Positions 11,936 to 23,914 of a DNA stretch of 64,000 nucleotides are shown here, piece by piece; within the stretch, counting starts at the first letter, position 1, and each line of letters starts with the position of its first letter. The DNA comes from Neocallimastix lanati (nom. inval.). Lineage: Eukaryota; Neocallimastigomycota; Neocallimastigomycetes; Neocallimastigales; Neocallimastigaceae. The position numbers and the translations under genes are program-made. The DNA lies in contig JACVTC010000034.1 of NCBI GenBank assembly GCA_016946835.1, positions 372,001 to 436,000 of the forward strand, read 5' to 3'. The notes below the pieces were generated by a model. It was given only the letters and a program-made list of their open reading frames with translations. It searched no databases and was not told where the DNA came from.

Positions 11936-12639
11936 AAATTTAAGTAATTTTTATTTAATAATAAATAAACAAAAGAAATAATTAAACAAGAAAAACATTT
12001 ATTAATAAATTAATTAAAATAAAATAAAAATTAAAAAAAATATATTTAAATATAATTTTTTTATTTACAATTGTTTACAAAGAATAATTAATTTGCCAAT
12101 TATTTATATTTTGTTTATTATTAAAGTTTTAACTATTTAATTGTTTTCTTTTTAGATTTTGTTTTTCTCTACTATAACTAATTTATAATTATTTTGGTGT
12201 TTAAAGGGAATTTTAACTTATTTTATCTTTTTATAAAAATTTATTTTAATTATTATTTAATTTGTTTTAATTAATTTGTTTTTAATTTATTTTTGATATA
12301 ATAATTTTATAATTAAAGTAATTTTCAAAATTTGGAATTATATTTTATTCTGGTTAAATCTTAATTAGATTTTTATTATGATTTTTAATTTAATAATTTC
12401 ATTGTTTATCAACCCGCTACATGGTCCCGCTCAAAGATAACGAATACCAGAAGAATCATAGTTTTCATTATGTTTGCTTTAAATATCTATAAATTAATCT
12501 AAGCTATTAAATTATATTAAAATAAAACTATTTACATATTAATTTAAAATATTAAGTTAAACTAAACTATATATAAGACAATTTTATTACATTTAATGTA
12601 TAAATGAGTTAATATTTATGAGAGTTTTTAAATTCCTAT
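11936..12639. other. AT-rich gap
   Basis: Mostly A/T. A short richer spot near 12410-12470 (ATCAACCCGCTACATGGTCC) could be an LTR edge of the adjacent Ty3 fossil but could not be paired with a partner. Confidence 0.35.
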
Positions 12640-13140
12640 AAAAGTTCAGGACAATTCAAGTTTTCTTAGGGTTCCCATGACGATTCACTTTGAGGATATC
12701 CTTTCCACTTTATCAAGTACTAAATCATTCGGTAATGTTTTCTTTGATCCAAAGTTTCTTCGACTTCGTATTCTTCGTTATCATTGACAATAATTGGAGG
12801 CGGAGGAGATTTATTTTTTTTAAATTTATTATCTTCGTAGTAGAGTTCTAAACTAAATACATGTACAACAGAATGAATTTTAATTTTTCGGTAATTTCAA
12901 TTTAAACGAAACTTCAGAGGTTTTCTTCATTATCTTAAATGGTTCTAATTTACGAGGATTAAATTTTTTATTACCAGAGGGAAGTATTAGAGAACTACCT
13001 AACCAAAACTTGTCATTAACACTGAAATCTGGTGGTTTATTTCTGTATTTATTTGCAAATTTCTTCTGTATTTCGTTTGCTTGTTTGAGATTTACTTTTA
13101 ATTCTTCTATTAACTCGTTTAAATTTCGGGTAAATTCTTC
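12640..13140 (-). mobile_element. Ty3/gypsy integrase C-terminal fossil with chromodomain-like end
   Basis: The minus strand encodes the end of a Ty3 integrase. It has a Lys/Gln helix containing QKKFANKYRNKPPDF, the SVNDKFWLGSSLIL strand region, a GPY/F-type motif (NPRKLEPFKIMKK), and then a weak chromodomain-like tail ending in IVMGT-type sequence. It stops abruptly at the left breakpoint of the 2.6-kb inversion. The integrase core of the same family lies in the opposite orientation at 14700-15749. Broken, with several breaks. Confidence 0.65.
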
Positions 13141-13142
13141 AG

Positions 13143-13520
13143 CAGAAAGTTAATATTGCAAGATACATGAGTGTGTTCATCAATGTTTATGACATAAAAT
13201 TTTATTTAAAGAACTAAATATATATATAAATAATATAATAATTAATTCTGATAATAAAATTGCAATTTATAATTGCGAAAATGAAATAATAAATTTAAAG
13301 TCAATACACATTGAATTAAAATATCATAAAATTCGAGAATTAGTTCGATAAGATAAAATAAAATTAAATTATATTAAATCAAAACATAATTTAGCTGACT
13401 GTTTTACTAAATATTTTAAATCTATTATAAAAAGTAAATTTAGAAACATCATTCTTTCTAACTTTAGTTATTAAAAATAGTAAATATTTATATTTAAATA
13501 ATATTAAACTTAAGGAGGAA
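13143..13520 (+). mobile_element. Ty1/copia RNase H end and polypurine tract (fossil)
   Basis: The plus strand carries the second half of a copia RNase H: KILFKELNIYINN, IIINSDNKIAIYN, HIELKYHKIRE, KHNLADCFTKYF. The last of these is the usual LADxLTK-type end. A purine run TAAGGAGGAA at 13511-13520 is directly followed by a TGTTA LTR start. The first half of an RNase H of this kind lies at 15752-15832 on the other strand. Confidence 0.7.
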
Positions 13521-13800
13521 TGTTAAAAATAAAGTTTTATATATATGAATATTATTCTTGTTATTAAACAAAGTAATAAATATAAATTTTATGTAAAAAT
13601 ATTATAAATTTTAAGATACCATTTATCATTAAAATAACCAAATCAATCTTTATTTTATAATTACGTGAAGGATCGCTATTACTAGTTTTATTTTACATAC
13701 AAATTATAGTTTAATAATATAAATAAATATAAGAATATAGTAAATAATTTCAACTATATATATTCAATTATAATATAAGTAATTAAAACTATTTTATTAT
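13521..13800 (+). mobile_element. Copia 3' LTR start and LTR-like sequence
   Basis: TGTTAAAAATAAAG at 13521 follows the polypurine tract and so marks the 3' LTR start. Its far end is unclear. Within it, 13727-13800 resembles an internal stretch of the 47044-47741 LTR of element B (shared CAACTATATATATT and AAAACTATTT). Either the two LTR families share a segment or a Ty3 LTR scrap is inserted here. Confidence 0.5.
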
Positions 13801-14640
13801 ATTATAATTCCATAATTAGGTGTATGTTTTAAATATCTAAAGATCTTCGAGACATTAAACCAATCCTCATAATTTGAATTTTGGTTTTTACGTGATGTTT
13901 ACATATCGAAAATAAAATATATTTTTAAGTATCTCTTTTGATGGATTAAATATACATCATTACACTTTAAAAATTTTATACCTACTATAAAATTAACATA
14001 ACTTGCATCAGTTATCAAATTTTCCTTTTAATAATCTTTTAACTTTTAAATTTTCTTTATTTTTACCAGTGATGAGTATATCATCTATATATGCACCCAG
14101 AAGACAGATTATTTTATTATGTACATTTCCTTTAGCATACAGGTAAGGTTCACTTAACAGTCTGTTCAACTTCATATCAACTAAAGCATTATTTAAAGTG
14201 TTATTCTGCTTATTTCATTCCTGTTTAAGTGCATACAAAGCTTTGTTTAATTTGCAATATTTTATTCCTTGAAGATGGTCGCGTTCTGGTAGTTCAATAT
14301 ATATGTTTTCATTTAATCAATTTGTTGCCACTAATAATGTACTTCACCTCATCTTTTATATAGAAGACATGCATTAAGGTAATTTTATGATTGTTTATTA
14401 TAAAAGTAAATTCAGAATAACAGTCAAATGTGTATGTAATATTGTTTGAACTTTCAGTGTTGTTTTTTTTTCTTTATATTTTTTAATAAATTCATATTGT
14501 TAGTTAAATTTTTTCCTGCTCCTGAGTCAAATAACCAATATGATTTAAAGGATAAATATTATTATTTGAATTCATGTTATGGATTTCATTTCCTTTTATA
14601 GTTTTAGTCAATTCTACAACATGATTTATTAATCTTACAA
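13801..14640 (-). mobile_element. Ty1/copia fossil: protease, reverse transcriptase, start of RNase H
   Basis: Minus strand, reading from right to left: an aspartic protease signature with YWLFDSGAGKNLTNN (about 14500-14560), then reverse transcriptase with a KALYALKQ segment (about 14200-14260) and the catalytic AYIDDILITGK (about 14065-14100), then FIVGIKFLKCNDVYLIHQ and a FRYLKHTPNYG-type start of RNase H near 13801-13880. Integrase is missing. Several breaks, clearly old. Confidence 0.7.
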
Positions 14641-14699
14641 AAAGCTTGAAAAGAAGAATAAGAGATTGGTTTGTTATTCACTTTTTCTTTCTGAGTTTA

Positions 14700-15749
14700 A
14701 CTTTATTATTAAATAACGCTCTGGTTCTTCAAATGATAAATAAGATTCTCTTTCTTGCCGTCCTAATTATGTTTCTTCAACTTCTTATGATAATGTGCCT
14801 TTCACCTTACTTAGATCAAAAAACATTTTTGTTGTTGCTACCTCGATTTCTTCTTTTAGTGATAAGATCCTTTCTTCCTATAAATCTGACGAATTTTATT
14901 TCAATTTTTAAAACTATCTTGATAACCCTAAACCTCCAATCCCTCATCCACAAGTTAATAAATTTACCATAAGTAACAGTTTCCTTTATTTAATAATAAA
15001 ATTTATATACCACCTAATTGCCGTTCTTTCATACTCAAGATTTTTCATGACTCTTCAGCTGCAGGTCATTTTTATATTAAGAAAACTTCCTCTCTCAAAT
15101 CTCCCGATTTCTGGTGGCCTTCTCTCAATTCTGATGTTGCTGATTATGTTCGTTCTTGCGAAACTTGTTCTCGTTCAAAAAATTATTATCATAAGCCTTA
15201 TGGATTCCTTAAACCTCTTGCCATTGCTGATCGTCCTTGGTCATCTATTTCTATGGATTATATTATAGATCTCCCTTCATCTAATGGTTTCACTTGTATT
15301 CTTGTTGTTATAGACCCATTAGACTTAAGGGACATTTTATTGCTTTTGCTGGTATTCCTTCTGCTGAAGAAACTGCTATTGCTTCCATTAATGGTATCTT
15401 TTGTCTTCATGGACTTTCTACCGAAATAATTTCTGATCGTGGTTCATAATTCACTTCAAAATTTTGGAAAGCTGTTTACCAAATTTTATCTGTTGATCTT
15501 AAATTTCCTTCTCCTTTTCACTATAAAACGAACAACCAAACGGAGAGAGTGAACTTCATTATTGAACAATATTTAAGATGTTTCTCTAACTATAAAGGAA
15601 CTAATTGGAGTAAACTTACAAAAGTTAGCTGAATTTAGTTACAACAATGCAATTCAAGAACCTGCTAAATGATCACCCTTTTTTTTTGAATCATGGTTAT
15701 CATCCCAAATATTTATCTGTTATTCCAAATCAAGTTAATGTTCCTAGAG
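14700..15749 (+). mobile_element. Ty3/gypsy fossil: RNase H end and integrase core
   Basis: The plus strand reads the end of RNase H (a SLSCRPNY-type motif near 14750), then the integrase zinc-binding domain with FHDSSAAGHFY and CETCSRS (about 15020-15180), then the core with SMDYIIDLPSSNGFTCILVV (about 15250-15310) and later an SFNN/HGYHP-type region near 15640-15710. Codon use is richer in C/T than in elements A and B. It ends at the right breakpoint of the 2.6-kb inversion, and its C-terminal part lies at 12640-13140 (-). Broken, several breaks. Confidence 0.7.
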
Positions 15750-15751
15750 CT

Positions 15752-15832
15752 GTAGAGATTGCTACTGTGTTTTGCAATTTAGAATACCAGCTAGCAATCC
15801 CAGAGATTACCTTCATTATGTATCCAGTTTAG
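15752..15832 (-). mobile_element. Ty1/copia RNase H, first-half scrap
   Basis: A short minus-strand stretch reads TGYIMKVISGIASWYSKLQ and then NTVAISTA. This is the segment of copia RNase H just before the conserved AEAEY. It abuts a Ty3 integrase on the right and the inversion junction on the left. It is too short to name alone, but the SWxSKxQxTVAxSTA pattern is diagnostic of copia. Confidence 0.65.
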
Positions 15833-17498
15833 ATTTTCAAGTATCTAGATCTGAACCTATTCCTGGACAGATAGAAAAATTTCCACCCCCTGTGGAAGCT
15901 CCTTTTGTAAAGTTAGGATTAGATATTATAGGTCCACATAAACAGACTCCTAGAGGTTTTAAATACTTAATAGTATGTGTGGACTATTTTACAAGTTGGG
16001 TAGAAGCAAAGATAACAGTTTCAGTAACTTCTCAAGAAGTAACAAATTTCCTAATTGAAGTATTTAGTATACATGGACTTCCACAAGTTATAAATATGGA
16101 TAATGGACCTCAGTTAAATTCAGATTATACCAAAATATTTTTAGATTTGTATGGGATATATACTCACTTTATTTCAGTTTATCACCCAGCTTTTAATGGA
16201 CTTGTAGAAAATAGAAATAGGGAAATCGAAAAGAAACTTAGGACCTTTGTAGAAGATAATGAGAATTGGGATTTACTACTATCTTTAGTGTAATGGGCTT
16301 TACGAACATCAAGATCGTCAGTATCAGGATACTCTAGTTTCGAATTATTATATGGATGAGAAGACTTACTACTTATTGAATTAATATTAGGAATTCTATT
16401 GAGGAAACAATTCAAAGAACTATGGATGAACTTCTTATCTAGAGATTCTTGGAACATCAACGTTTGATTAAGGAAGCTGCTTATAAAAGATTAGGAACCA
16501 TTAATTATTAGAAGACTAGAAGGGAAGCTAAACAAAGTATGTCAAATAAGAATAATTATAAAATTGGAGATAAGGTAAAAATAAGAAAATTTCAAAGACA
16601 CAAGTTAGAGCCTTACTATTCAGAACTTATACAATAAAAGAAATAACTTGGAATACAGTAAAATTACAAGAAGATAGGACAGGGATAATACAAAGAAATG
16701 TGCATATTAAAACCATTTTACCATATAAGGAATAGTATATAAAATAATAATAAACACAAAATTAACTAACACTCTAAAATTTATATATTATATATATATA
16801 ATTTTTAAATTCAAGCTAAAATTAATTTTTAGAAAATTAATTTTAAATTTTAAAATTCGATTTTGAAATTTCAATTTCAATATCTAAAAAAAAAAAAAAA
16901 ATTATTAAAAATTTTTCAAAAATTGAATAAAAAATTTAATTAAAATTATATCAAAATTATTATAATTATTTTTCATGGATATTTAAATTATATTAATGAA
17001 TATTTTATTAATCAATACAGTAACTATAAAATTTTCTTTAAATATGAAAATAATATTCTAAAATTGATTTATTTTATAAAAATTATTATAATGTTAGTAT
17101 TCAATTTTATCTTCAATTAATAATTCTTCTCATATAGAGAAATATTCTTAATTTCATATATAAATTGCTAACTTAGAGTGGGCAATTTTGATCTAAAACA
17201 AATATGTGTAGTAACATATTTGTATATTTAATAATAATTATTAAATGTTAAATTTATATCTTTTTGATAATAATTTTTATAATATATTATTAGTTATTCA
17301 TTGTTATATTATAATTACTATATTATAATATATATTAAATTATATATTATTTTTTAAACTATTGAATTATATATTTATTTTTTAATATATATTAAATAAT
17401 ATATCTATTTTATATTTATATATTATTATATTAAAATATAATAATATTCTTATATTTAATAGAACTTAAATAATCTTTTTTTATATTATATTATATAA
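15833..17498 (+). mobile_element. Ty3/gypsy element C fossil: integrase and partial 3' LTR
   Basis: Plus-strand 3' end of a Ty3 element related to element B. The integrase core shows LGLDIIG, IVCVDYFTSWVEA, INMDNGPQLNSDYTK and NGLVENRNREI. The tail has FQRHKLEP-type sequence and VHIKTILPYK near 16730. The 3' untranslated part leads to a purine-rich AGAGTGGGCAATTT and an LTR starting TGATCTAAAACAAATATG at 17189. That LTR is cut at 17498 by the insertion of copia element D. The 48550-48678 sequence, now far to the right, looks like more of the same LTR type. Several breaks, old. Confidence 0.75.
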
Positions 17499-17674
17499 TG
17501 TTAAAGTATAGTAAATAAAATTATATACATTAAGCTTTATTATAAAATAAAATTAATATAAAATACATGTAATAATTATTATTTAGAAAAGGATTCTTCT
17601 TTATTAAATAAAATATTATTAAATAAATAAAATATATAATATAAAATAATTAATCTAAGCTTCACTCATTGACA
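17499..17674 (+). repeat. Copia element D, 5' LTR (176 bp)
   Basis: Starts TGTTAAAGTATAG and ends CACTCATTGACA, with TATAA immediately before it (17494-17498). An LTR of the same length, about 96 percent identical by eye, lies inverted at 48679-48854 and is flanked by the same TATAA. A short hairpin, GTCTC...GAGAC, follows the LTR. No primer binding site was recognised. Confidence 0.85.
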
Positions 17675-20600
17675 GTCTCATGAAAGAGACCATAAAATAC
17701 ATTTAAATAATATTATATAATTATAAATTACTATATTCAAATTTAAATTTATTTTATGAAATAAATGAATATATAATTAATTTATTAAATAATTAAATAT
17801 AAAAGTAAATAAATAAAATTTTATTAAAAATTTGATGTTTAAAATCATGGGAAGAAAAAGAACTCAAGAAACAGAAATCTCCGAAGTTAGTTCCACTCCT
17901 TCTTCATCAACTATACTATGAATAAAAATGAAGTCATTAATATGGACGAGGATAATGTTCCTCAAAATGAAATTTTATTTCAAAATTATGTCTATAAAGA
18001 TTTATTAATTAAATCCGTATTCAATTACAGTGATTTAAATTAAATACCTCAAATTTTGAAGATTGGTTTATTGAATTAAAACGTCAACTAATTGCACAAG
18101 ATTACGACGAATATACTGAAAAAGAATTTTTGTATGATGACATGACTAGAAAGCAAATAAAATATGATAATACAGTTCAATCAGTAATATCTTGTAGCTT
18201 AGACTTAGAAACAAGGCTTATCTAAAAGGTTGTAGGACTGCATATCAAATGATTGATAGACTTAAAAAACAATTCTACAAATCAGGAGAATCCTTATTAA
18301 ATTTATTAATGCAAAAAATCAAAATTTTAGAAATTAATAATAACAATTATATTCTATATCTCAATGAACTAAAAAATCTATTTGAACAATATGATATAGA
18401 ATGTGTCAAACTAAATAAAAACAAACTAACTGAAGAAAGTAAAATCATCGATGCTTGCGCTAAATTAAAAAACATTGGATTTAATTTTACATTAACTTAC
18501 AAATATAAAAAATTCAATGAATTTCATGATGATTTGCAAAAAATGAGAAATCATGAAGAAAGAATCAACAATTATCTAAACACTCAAATTAATAATAATA
18601 ATGAAAATAATAATGAAAATAATAAAATTCATTATATTTCAAATAGTAGCAAGCAAACTATATACAAAAATAATAATAATCAAAATAAACCTAATAATTC
18701 AAGAAATAGAAATAATAAGAAAATAAAAATCAAACACTGTCTCCTATGTAAAAAAGATGGTCATATATAGAAGAATGTTACTATAATCCATTCAATAAAT
18801 ATAATTAAAAATAAAAATAAAAATGCAACAAATAAATATAATAATAATAAAAATAATATTAACAACAAAAATAAATATCACTCTATAAGATAAATGAAAA
18901 TAATTCAAAATATTCATCAGACACAAATAAATGATGTTTACATTAATTTTACTGGAAATATATCTGTATTACAAAACAATATTAAATGTAACAATTTAAA
19001 AACAAATAATAAATATACAACATGGATTATAGATAGTGGTACAGGATTAAATTTAACCAACAACATAAACCAACTAAATAATATTCAAAATTCTAATGAT
19101 AAAATAATAATTTATCCAAATAGTACCACTGATAAAATAAATTGTTCTGGTACATATTATGGAAGTTTCAAGAATAATATATTCAAATTATCAAATGTTC
19201 ATTTTGCACCAAACATTAAAAACAATCTAATCTCAACACATCATATCTTAAGTCTTGGCAATAGATAATTATGGAAAATATCAATAAAAAAGAGAGATTA
19301 CAAATAATCAATAAAGATAATAATATTATTGCCAATATTTATGCAAATGATGAAAATTTATTTACATTTAATACTATTTCAAATATCAATAATATTAATG
19401 TTGATATTCAAAGTAATAATTATGACAATTATTCAAAATTTAATATTCACAATGTAGATTATTCACTTTGGCATTCAAGGTTAGGACATTTCAATAATTA
19501 AAACAATATTAAACATACTTCTTTTCACAATAAAAAAGAATGTCCTAAATGCAAAATCAGTAAATTGAGGAGAAAACCTTTTTCTTCTTCTTATTCTTTC
19601 ACAACTGAACTTTAGAACTGGTTCACACTGATGTTGTGGGTAAACTAGAAACTTCATTTCAAGGATATAACTTTTCTAGATGATTTTTCTCGCAAATGTT
19701 GGATTTATCTTTTAAAAAATAAATCAGATGTCTATGATAAATTTATTGAATTTTATAAATTAACTTCGAACTTATATAATATTCCAACTAAAACTTTTAA
19801 ATCTGATAATGGAACTGAATACATAATTAATTTTAAAATTATTAATTTTAAAATTCCTGATGAATTATTCTTTAATAAACCTGTTGATATTTCTCACTCT
19901 AGAGTATTCAGTTGTAAAGCATTTTTCTTTAATAACCATAAAACAAATAAATTTGAAAATAATTCGAAACAAGGTATCTTTTTTGGTTATCTTGAAAATT
20001 CTTCTGGTTACCGAATTTTAGATATTTTTACAAGCTCTATCATTACTGCTAGAGATGTTTATTTCATGGAAGATATTCCTGGTACTATTGACACTTCCTT
20101 TTTCTCATCAAAAACTATTGATTCTATATTCATTTACTCAAATCGATTGAAGGGGAAAGTGCCAATATACAATCGACAAATTCTAATGTTAATAATAATA
20201 ATAATATTGATGATAATAATACTGATGAAAATAATAACATTATAAAAAATAATATAAAAAATAATAACAATTTTTCAGATAGTGATATTAATAGAAAAAG
20301 AAGATTTCAAGATGATGAAGACTCAGGCGATGAATCAGACACCCAATCATTAAATATAAGAAATGAAATATTATATAAAAATAAAAACATTAATAAAAAA
20401 CATAAAATTTTCAATATTATAACACAATGTCCAAGTACATATGAAGATATGAAGATGCTATAATTTCAAAAGATTCAAAAGAATGGAACATAGCTGTAAA
20501 AAAATGAAATTAAAATTATGTACGATAAAATTGTAATGATGGTAGTAAATATTGATGATATACCAAAAAATGCAAATATTATAGATACAAGATGGGTTTT

Positions 20601-21543
20601 AGTAATAAAAAATGATAATACTAAAAAAGCTAATTTAGTAGCAAAAGGTTGTCAGCAAAAAGAAGGTGAAGATTTTATTTCAACATATTCCCCTACAGCC
20701 CAATATGATAGTTTATGAATTACCATCGCAATAGCTTCAATAAATAAATGAAATTTAAAGCAATTAGACATAAAAGCAGCATATTTAAATGCTGACCTTA
20801 ATGATACAATTTATGTTAAAATTCCAAAAGGAGATAAAAATTATAATAAAAATAAAGTATGGTTATTGAAAAAAGCACTATATGGTTTAAAACAAGCTGG
20901 ACGTATGTGGAATGAAGAAATCACTAATTATTTAAAGTCAATTGATTTTAAACAATATAAATCAGACAAATGCTTATTTGAAAAATATAATAAAGAAAAT
21001 AAATTAATAGGATTATTAACATTATACGCTGATGACATTTTATTAACTGGTGAAGATTATGAAATCAAAAATATAGTTAAGAAATTAAAAAGTAAATATA
21101 CAATTTCAAAAGAATCTGATGCCAGAAAAATTATTGGAATAAATATTTATAAACCTAAAGATGGTTATAAAATTAATCAAGAAGATTATATAAATAAAAT
21201 TATTAATAATTATAATATGAATAAAACTAAAATAATAAAATATCCATGTAGAAAAATTTCAAATGAAGAAAGAAAAAATGCAAAACCTGTAGATGTTGGA
21301 AAATAAAAATTACTTTTAGGTTCACTATTATATATTGCAATAAAATCTAGACCAGACATTACATATGCAGTTAACCAAGCATCAAGAAATTGTGAACAAC
21401 AAACTACTATAGACTATAAAGCATTACTACTGATATTACAATATTTAAAATCTACAGTAAATAAATCAATATACTATAATAGAAAAAATAGATTAGTTGG
21501 ATTTTCAGATACTGATTACGCTAATGATGAGGCCACTAGAAGA
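17675..21543 (+). mobile_element. Ty1/copia element D internal region (fossil, left half)
   Basis: Plus-strand copia polyprotein in the order Gag, protease, integrase, reverse transcriptase, RNase H start. Gag begins at the ATG at 17848 (MGRKRTQETEISEVS) and ends in an Asn-rich tail with a CLLCKKDGH half-knuckle near 18740-18770. Protease: TTWIIDSGTGLNLTNN (about 19017-19065). Integrase pre-domain: SLWHSRLGHFN near 19480. Reverse transcriptase: IIDTRWVLVIK near 20580, LDIKAAYLNADLND near 20765, LYGLKQAGRMWNEE at about 20880, and LYADDILLTGE at about 21025. RNase H starts with GFSDTDYAND at about 21500 and stops at the inversion junction. Broken, with roughly six or more breaks. Confidence 0.8.
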
Positions 21544-21545
21544 TC

Positions 21546-22285
21546 AGTTAGATTATACAGATCAATCCGCTATTTCAGTAATTGATTATGAAAATGCCTT
21601 GAGACCTCGTAGTAAGATTTATGAAAGATTCGCCATTGCTGAAGCTTCTGATCTCGAAACTGCCTGTAACTTGGATGAAAGTAATGAAAATATATTAAAT
21701 GAAATGCAAGGAAAACAAGAAATGAGGAGTTCTTATGGTAATACCAGTAACTATAATAGAAGAAATAATTTTTCCAATCTGGTAGATTAAATTATAATAA
21801 TACCTTCATGGATCAATATAATAATAATTCAAATTTTACACTATTCAATAATAATTTTAATACAATCAATAATTCAGGAAATTTTAATAGAATAAGAAGA
21901 TTTAATAATTTGCCATTAAATTCACCATCTAAAATGAATTCGACCGGTTTGAGAAATTTTAATAATGGAAATTTTAAAAACACAAATTTTTAATGGTAAC
22001 AATGGTAATAATTATAATAATAGTAACAATAATGTTAATTTTAGAAACAACAAATTTTAACAGTAATAATGGTAATAATTATAATTATGACAATAATAGT
22101 AATATAAACTAAACTCAATTAATAATAAAATTTATAATAAAAATTATAATAAAAATTATAATAAACATTATAAAAATCGTAATAATTATATCAATAACGT
22201 TGAAAATAACAATTTACCTATTGATTATGAGATGACATAAATTATGAAAATTTAAGTCACATGATTAACAATATGATATACGATT
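21546..22285 (+). mobile_element. Ty3/gypsy Gag fossil N (rear half of Gag)
   Basis: Plus strand: DQSAISVIDYENALRPRSKI, then an EASDLETACNLDE helix, then a very Asn-rich tail extending to about 22250. This matches the Gag of element B (ISVIDYENALRP is identical). No zinc knuckle was recognised. The tail near 22130-22210 resembles the Asn-rich tail at 47742-47830. The matching front half of such a Gag lies at 49475-50570 on the other strand. Several breaks. Confidence 0.7.
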
Positions 22286-22747
22286 TGATATGCTGGACTT
22301 TTATGCGCTACTAATTTTTAATAGTATCGTTATATTTAATTAACCTTTATTAATATATTTTAATTTATAAAACCCAATTAACCAAGGGTCTTCTCAAAAC
22401 TACAATAAAGAAGATTATTAGGAAATCTTTATAATAATTTAAATATATATTAATAATAATAAATATACATTTAAAATATATTATATCGGAGTATAGTAAA
22501 ATATATAATAAATATATATTAATAAATATAATAAATATAACTATATAATTCTTAAAATGAAAATAAGAACAATAAAGTTAAATATATAAGAATATAATTA
22601 TATAATAAATATGAATATAATAAATAATATCAACTATATATATTTAATTATAATTAAAATAACTAAAACTATTTCATTATATTATATATTATAATATATA
22701 GAAGTATTATGTATTTTTAATATAAACTTTAAAATAAATATGCATGG
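22286..22747 (-). repeat. Partial LTR of element-B type
   Basis: Starts TGATATGCTGGACTTTTATG and follows the first 460 bp or so of the LTR at 47044 (shared GGGTCTTCTCAAAACTAC and TAAAATAAATATGCAT). It then departs from that LTR. No internal region or primer site lies beside it. It is a truncated LTR fossil in the orientation of element B. Confidence 0.75.
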
Positions 22748-22835
22748 TTAATATAACAGAATTAATAATTACAATTATTTTATTATTTTAATATTTAGTA
22801 TTATTTTTCAATAAAGTTTTAAAACAAATAATTAA

Positions 22836-23910
22836 TGATACGGGCTGGGGTTGAAACACTAAGATATTCAAAACAAAAAAAAAATAAATATTAACACATA
22901 ACTATAAAAATAAATTTGGAAACAAGAAAAAAAATTAAATTTTAAAATATTCTTTATTTAAATTTAAAATTAAAATTATTTGTTCCTAGTATTAAAAAGA
23001 AAGAAATTTATTCTTCTTTTTATACTTTTATTTTAATACATTTTATTTATTATTAATATATTCTTTATAAAGAAAACTATTATAACTATTTTATTTTAAT
23101 TTTTAACTATTATTTTAAATTATTTTTTTAAAAAAAAAATAATATTTATTAAATTAAAATATAAAAAATTAATTTAAAGATTGTATCACGAAGGGCATTC
23201 CGGGCGGTAGCTTCTTCTTGATATTGTTTTTCAGAGAGAGAATTATACAGAATTGATATTTTCTGTATTTTAGATCATTTTTTTATTATTGAAATTCTGT
23301 ATTTTAGTTCATTTTTATTTTTAATAAAGATTTAATTTATTTTTGATTTTTGATTTATTTTTAGTTTATTTCAAAGGTTTAGAAAATATTATACAGAAAC
23401 TTATAATTCTGTATTTTATATCAAATATTTATTGAAATAGGTTTTTATTATTCTTAATATAAAAATAAGAATTAATAATGATTTAAATATTATATAATTT
23501 TTAATAAGAATATTTAATAATAATTTTTATTATATTTAATATTAATAAAAGATTTTTATTAGAATATTTAATAATTTTTATTATATTTGATATTAATAAA
23601 AGATTTTAATAAGAATATTTAATAATAATTTTTATTATATTTAATATTAATAAAAGAATTTTATAAGAATATTTAATAATAATTTTTATTATATTTAATA
23701 TTAATAAAAGAAATTTATAAGAATATTTAATAATAATTTTTATTATATTTAATATTAATAAAAGAAATTTATAAGAATATTTAATAATAATTTTTATTAT
23801 ATTTGATATTAATAAAAGATTTTAATAAGAATATTTAATAATAATTTTATTTTATTATTATTAAGAGTATTTAATAGGAAATACAAGGTATTTAGTGACA
23901 CCCCGTATCA
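22836..23910. mobile_element. Solo LTR Z, 1075 bp, TTAA on both sides
   Basis: Begins TGATACGGG and ends CCCGTATCA, a perfect 9-bp inverted repeat at its ends. TTAA lies on each side (22832-22835 and 23911-23914). The ends resemble those of the element B and H LTRs (TGATATGCGGG, TGATATACGGG), so the same clade is likely. It contains a 54-bp tandem array at 23507-23860. No internal region is attached. The right TTAA is also the left flank of element A. Confidence 0.7.
23507..23860. repeat. 54-bp tandem repeat inside LTR Z
   Basis: Units starting AGAATATTTAATAAT begin at 23507, 23561, 23612, 23666, 23720, 23774 and 23828. Spacing is 54 bp except one of 51. Copies differ by a few bases. Confidence 0.85.
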
Positions 23911-23914
23911 TTAA

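Larger units (their letters stand above)
13140..15752. other. Inferred 2.6-kb inverted segment
   Basis: Both junctions separate two halves of known genes. At the left junction a Ty3 integrase tail (-) meets the second half of a copia RNase H (+). At the right junction a Ty3 integrase core (+) meets the first half of a copia RNase H (-). The exchanged halves fit one inversion, with the 4-bp CAGC/GCTG shared at 13140-13143 and 15749-15752. See the findings for tests. Confidence 0.7.

Noticed and set aside
12410-12470. GC-richer spot as a tRNA or LTR end
   Set aside because: No tRNA boxes, no partner copy and no duplication could be found.
14646-15268. Leucine-rich open frames as membrane proteins
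   Set aside because: They are other-frame readings of the Ty3 RNase H and integrase region on the same strand.
23188-23212. TCCGGGCGGTAGC in LTR Z as a primer site related to element A's
   Set aside because: It resembles sequence just beyond A's primer site but lies in the middle of an LTR and lacks the TGGTGGAGA start.
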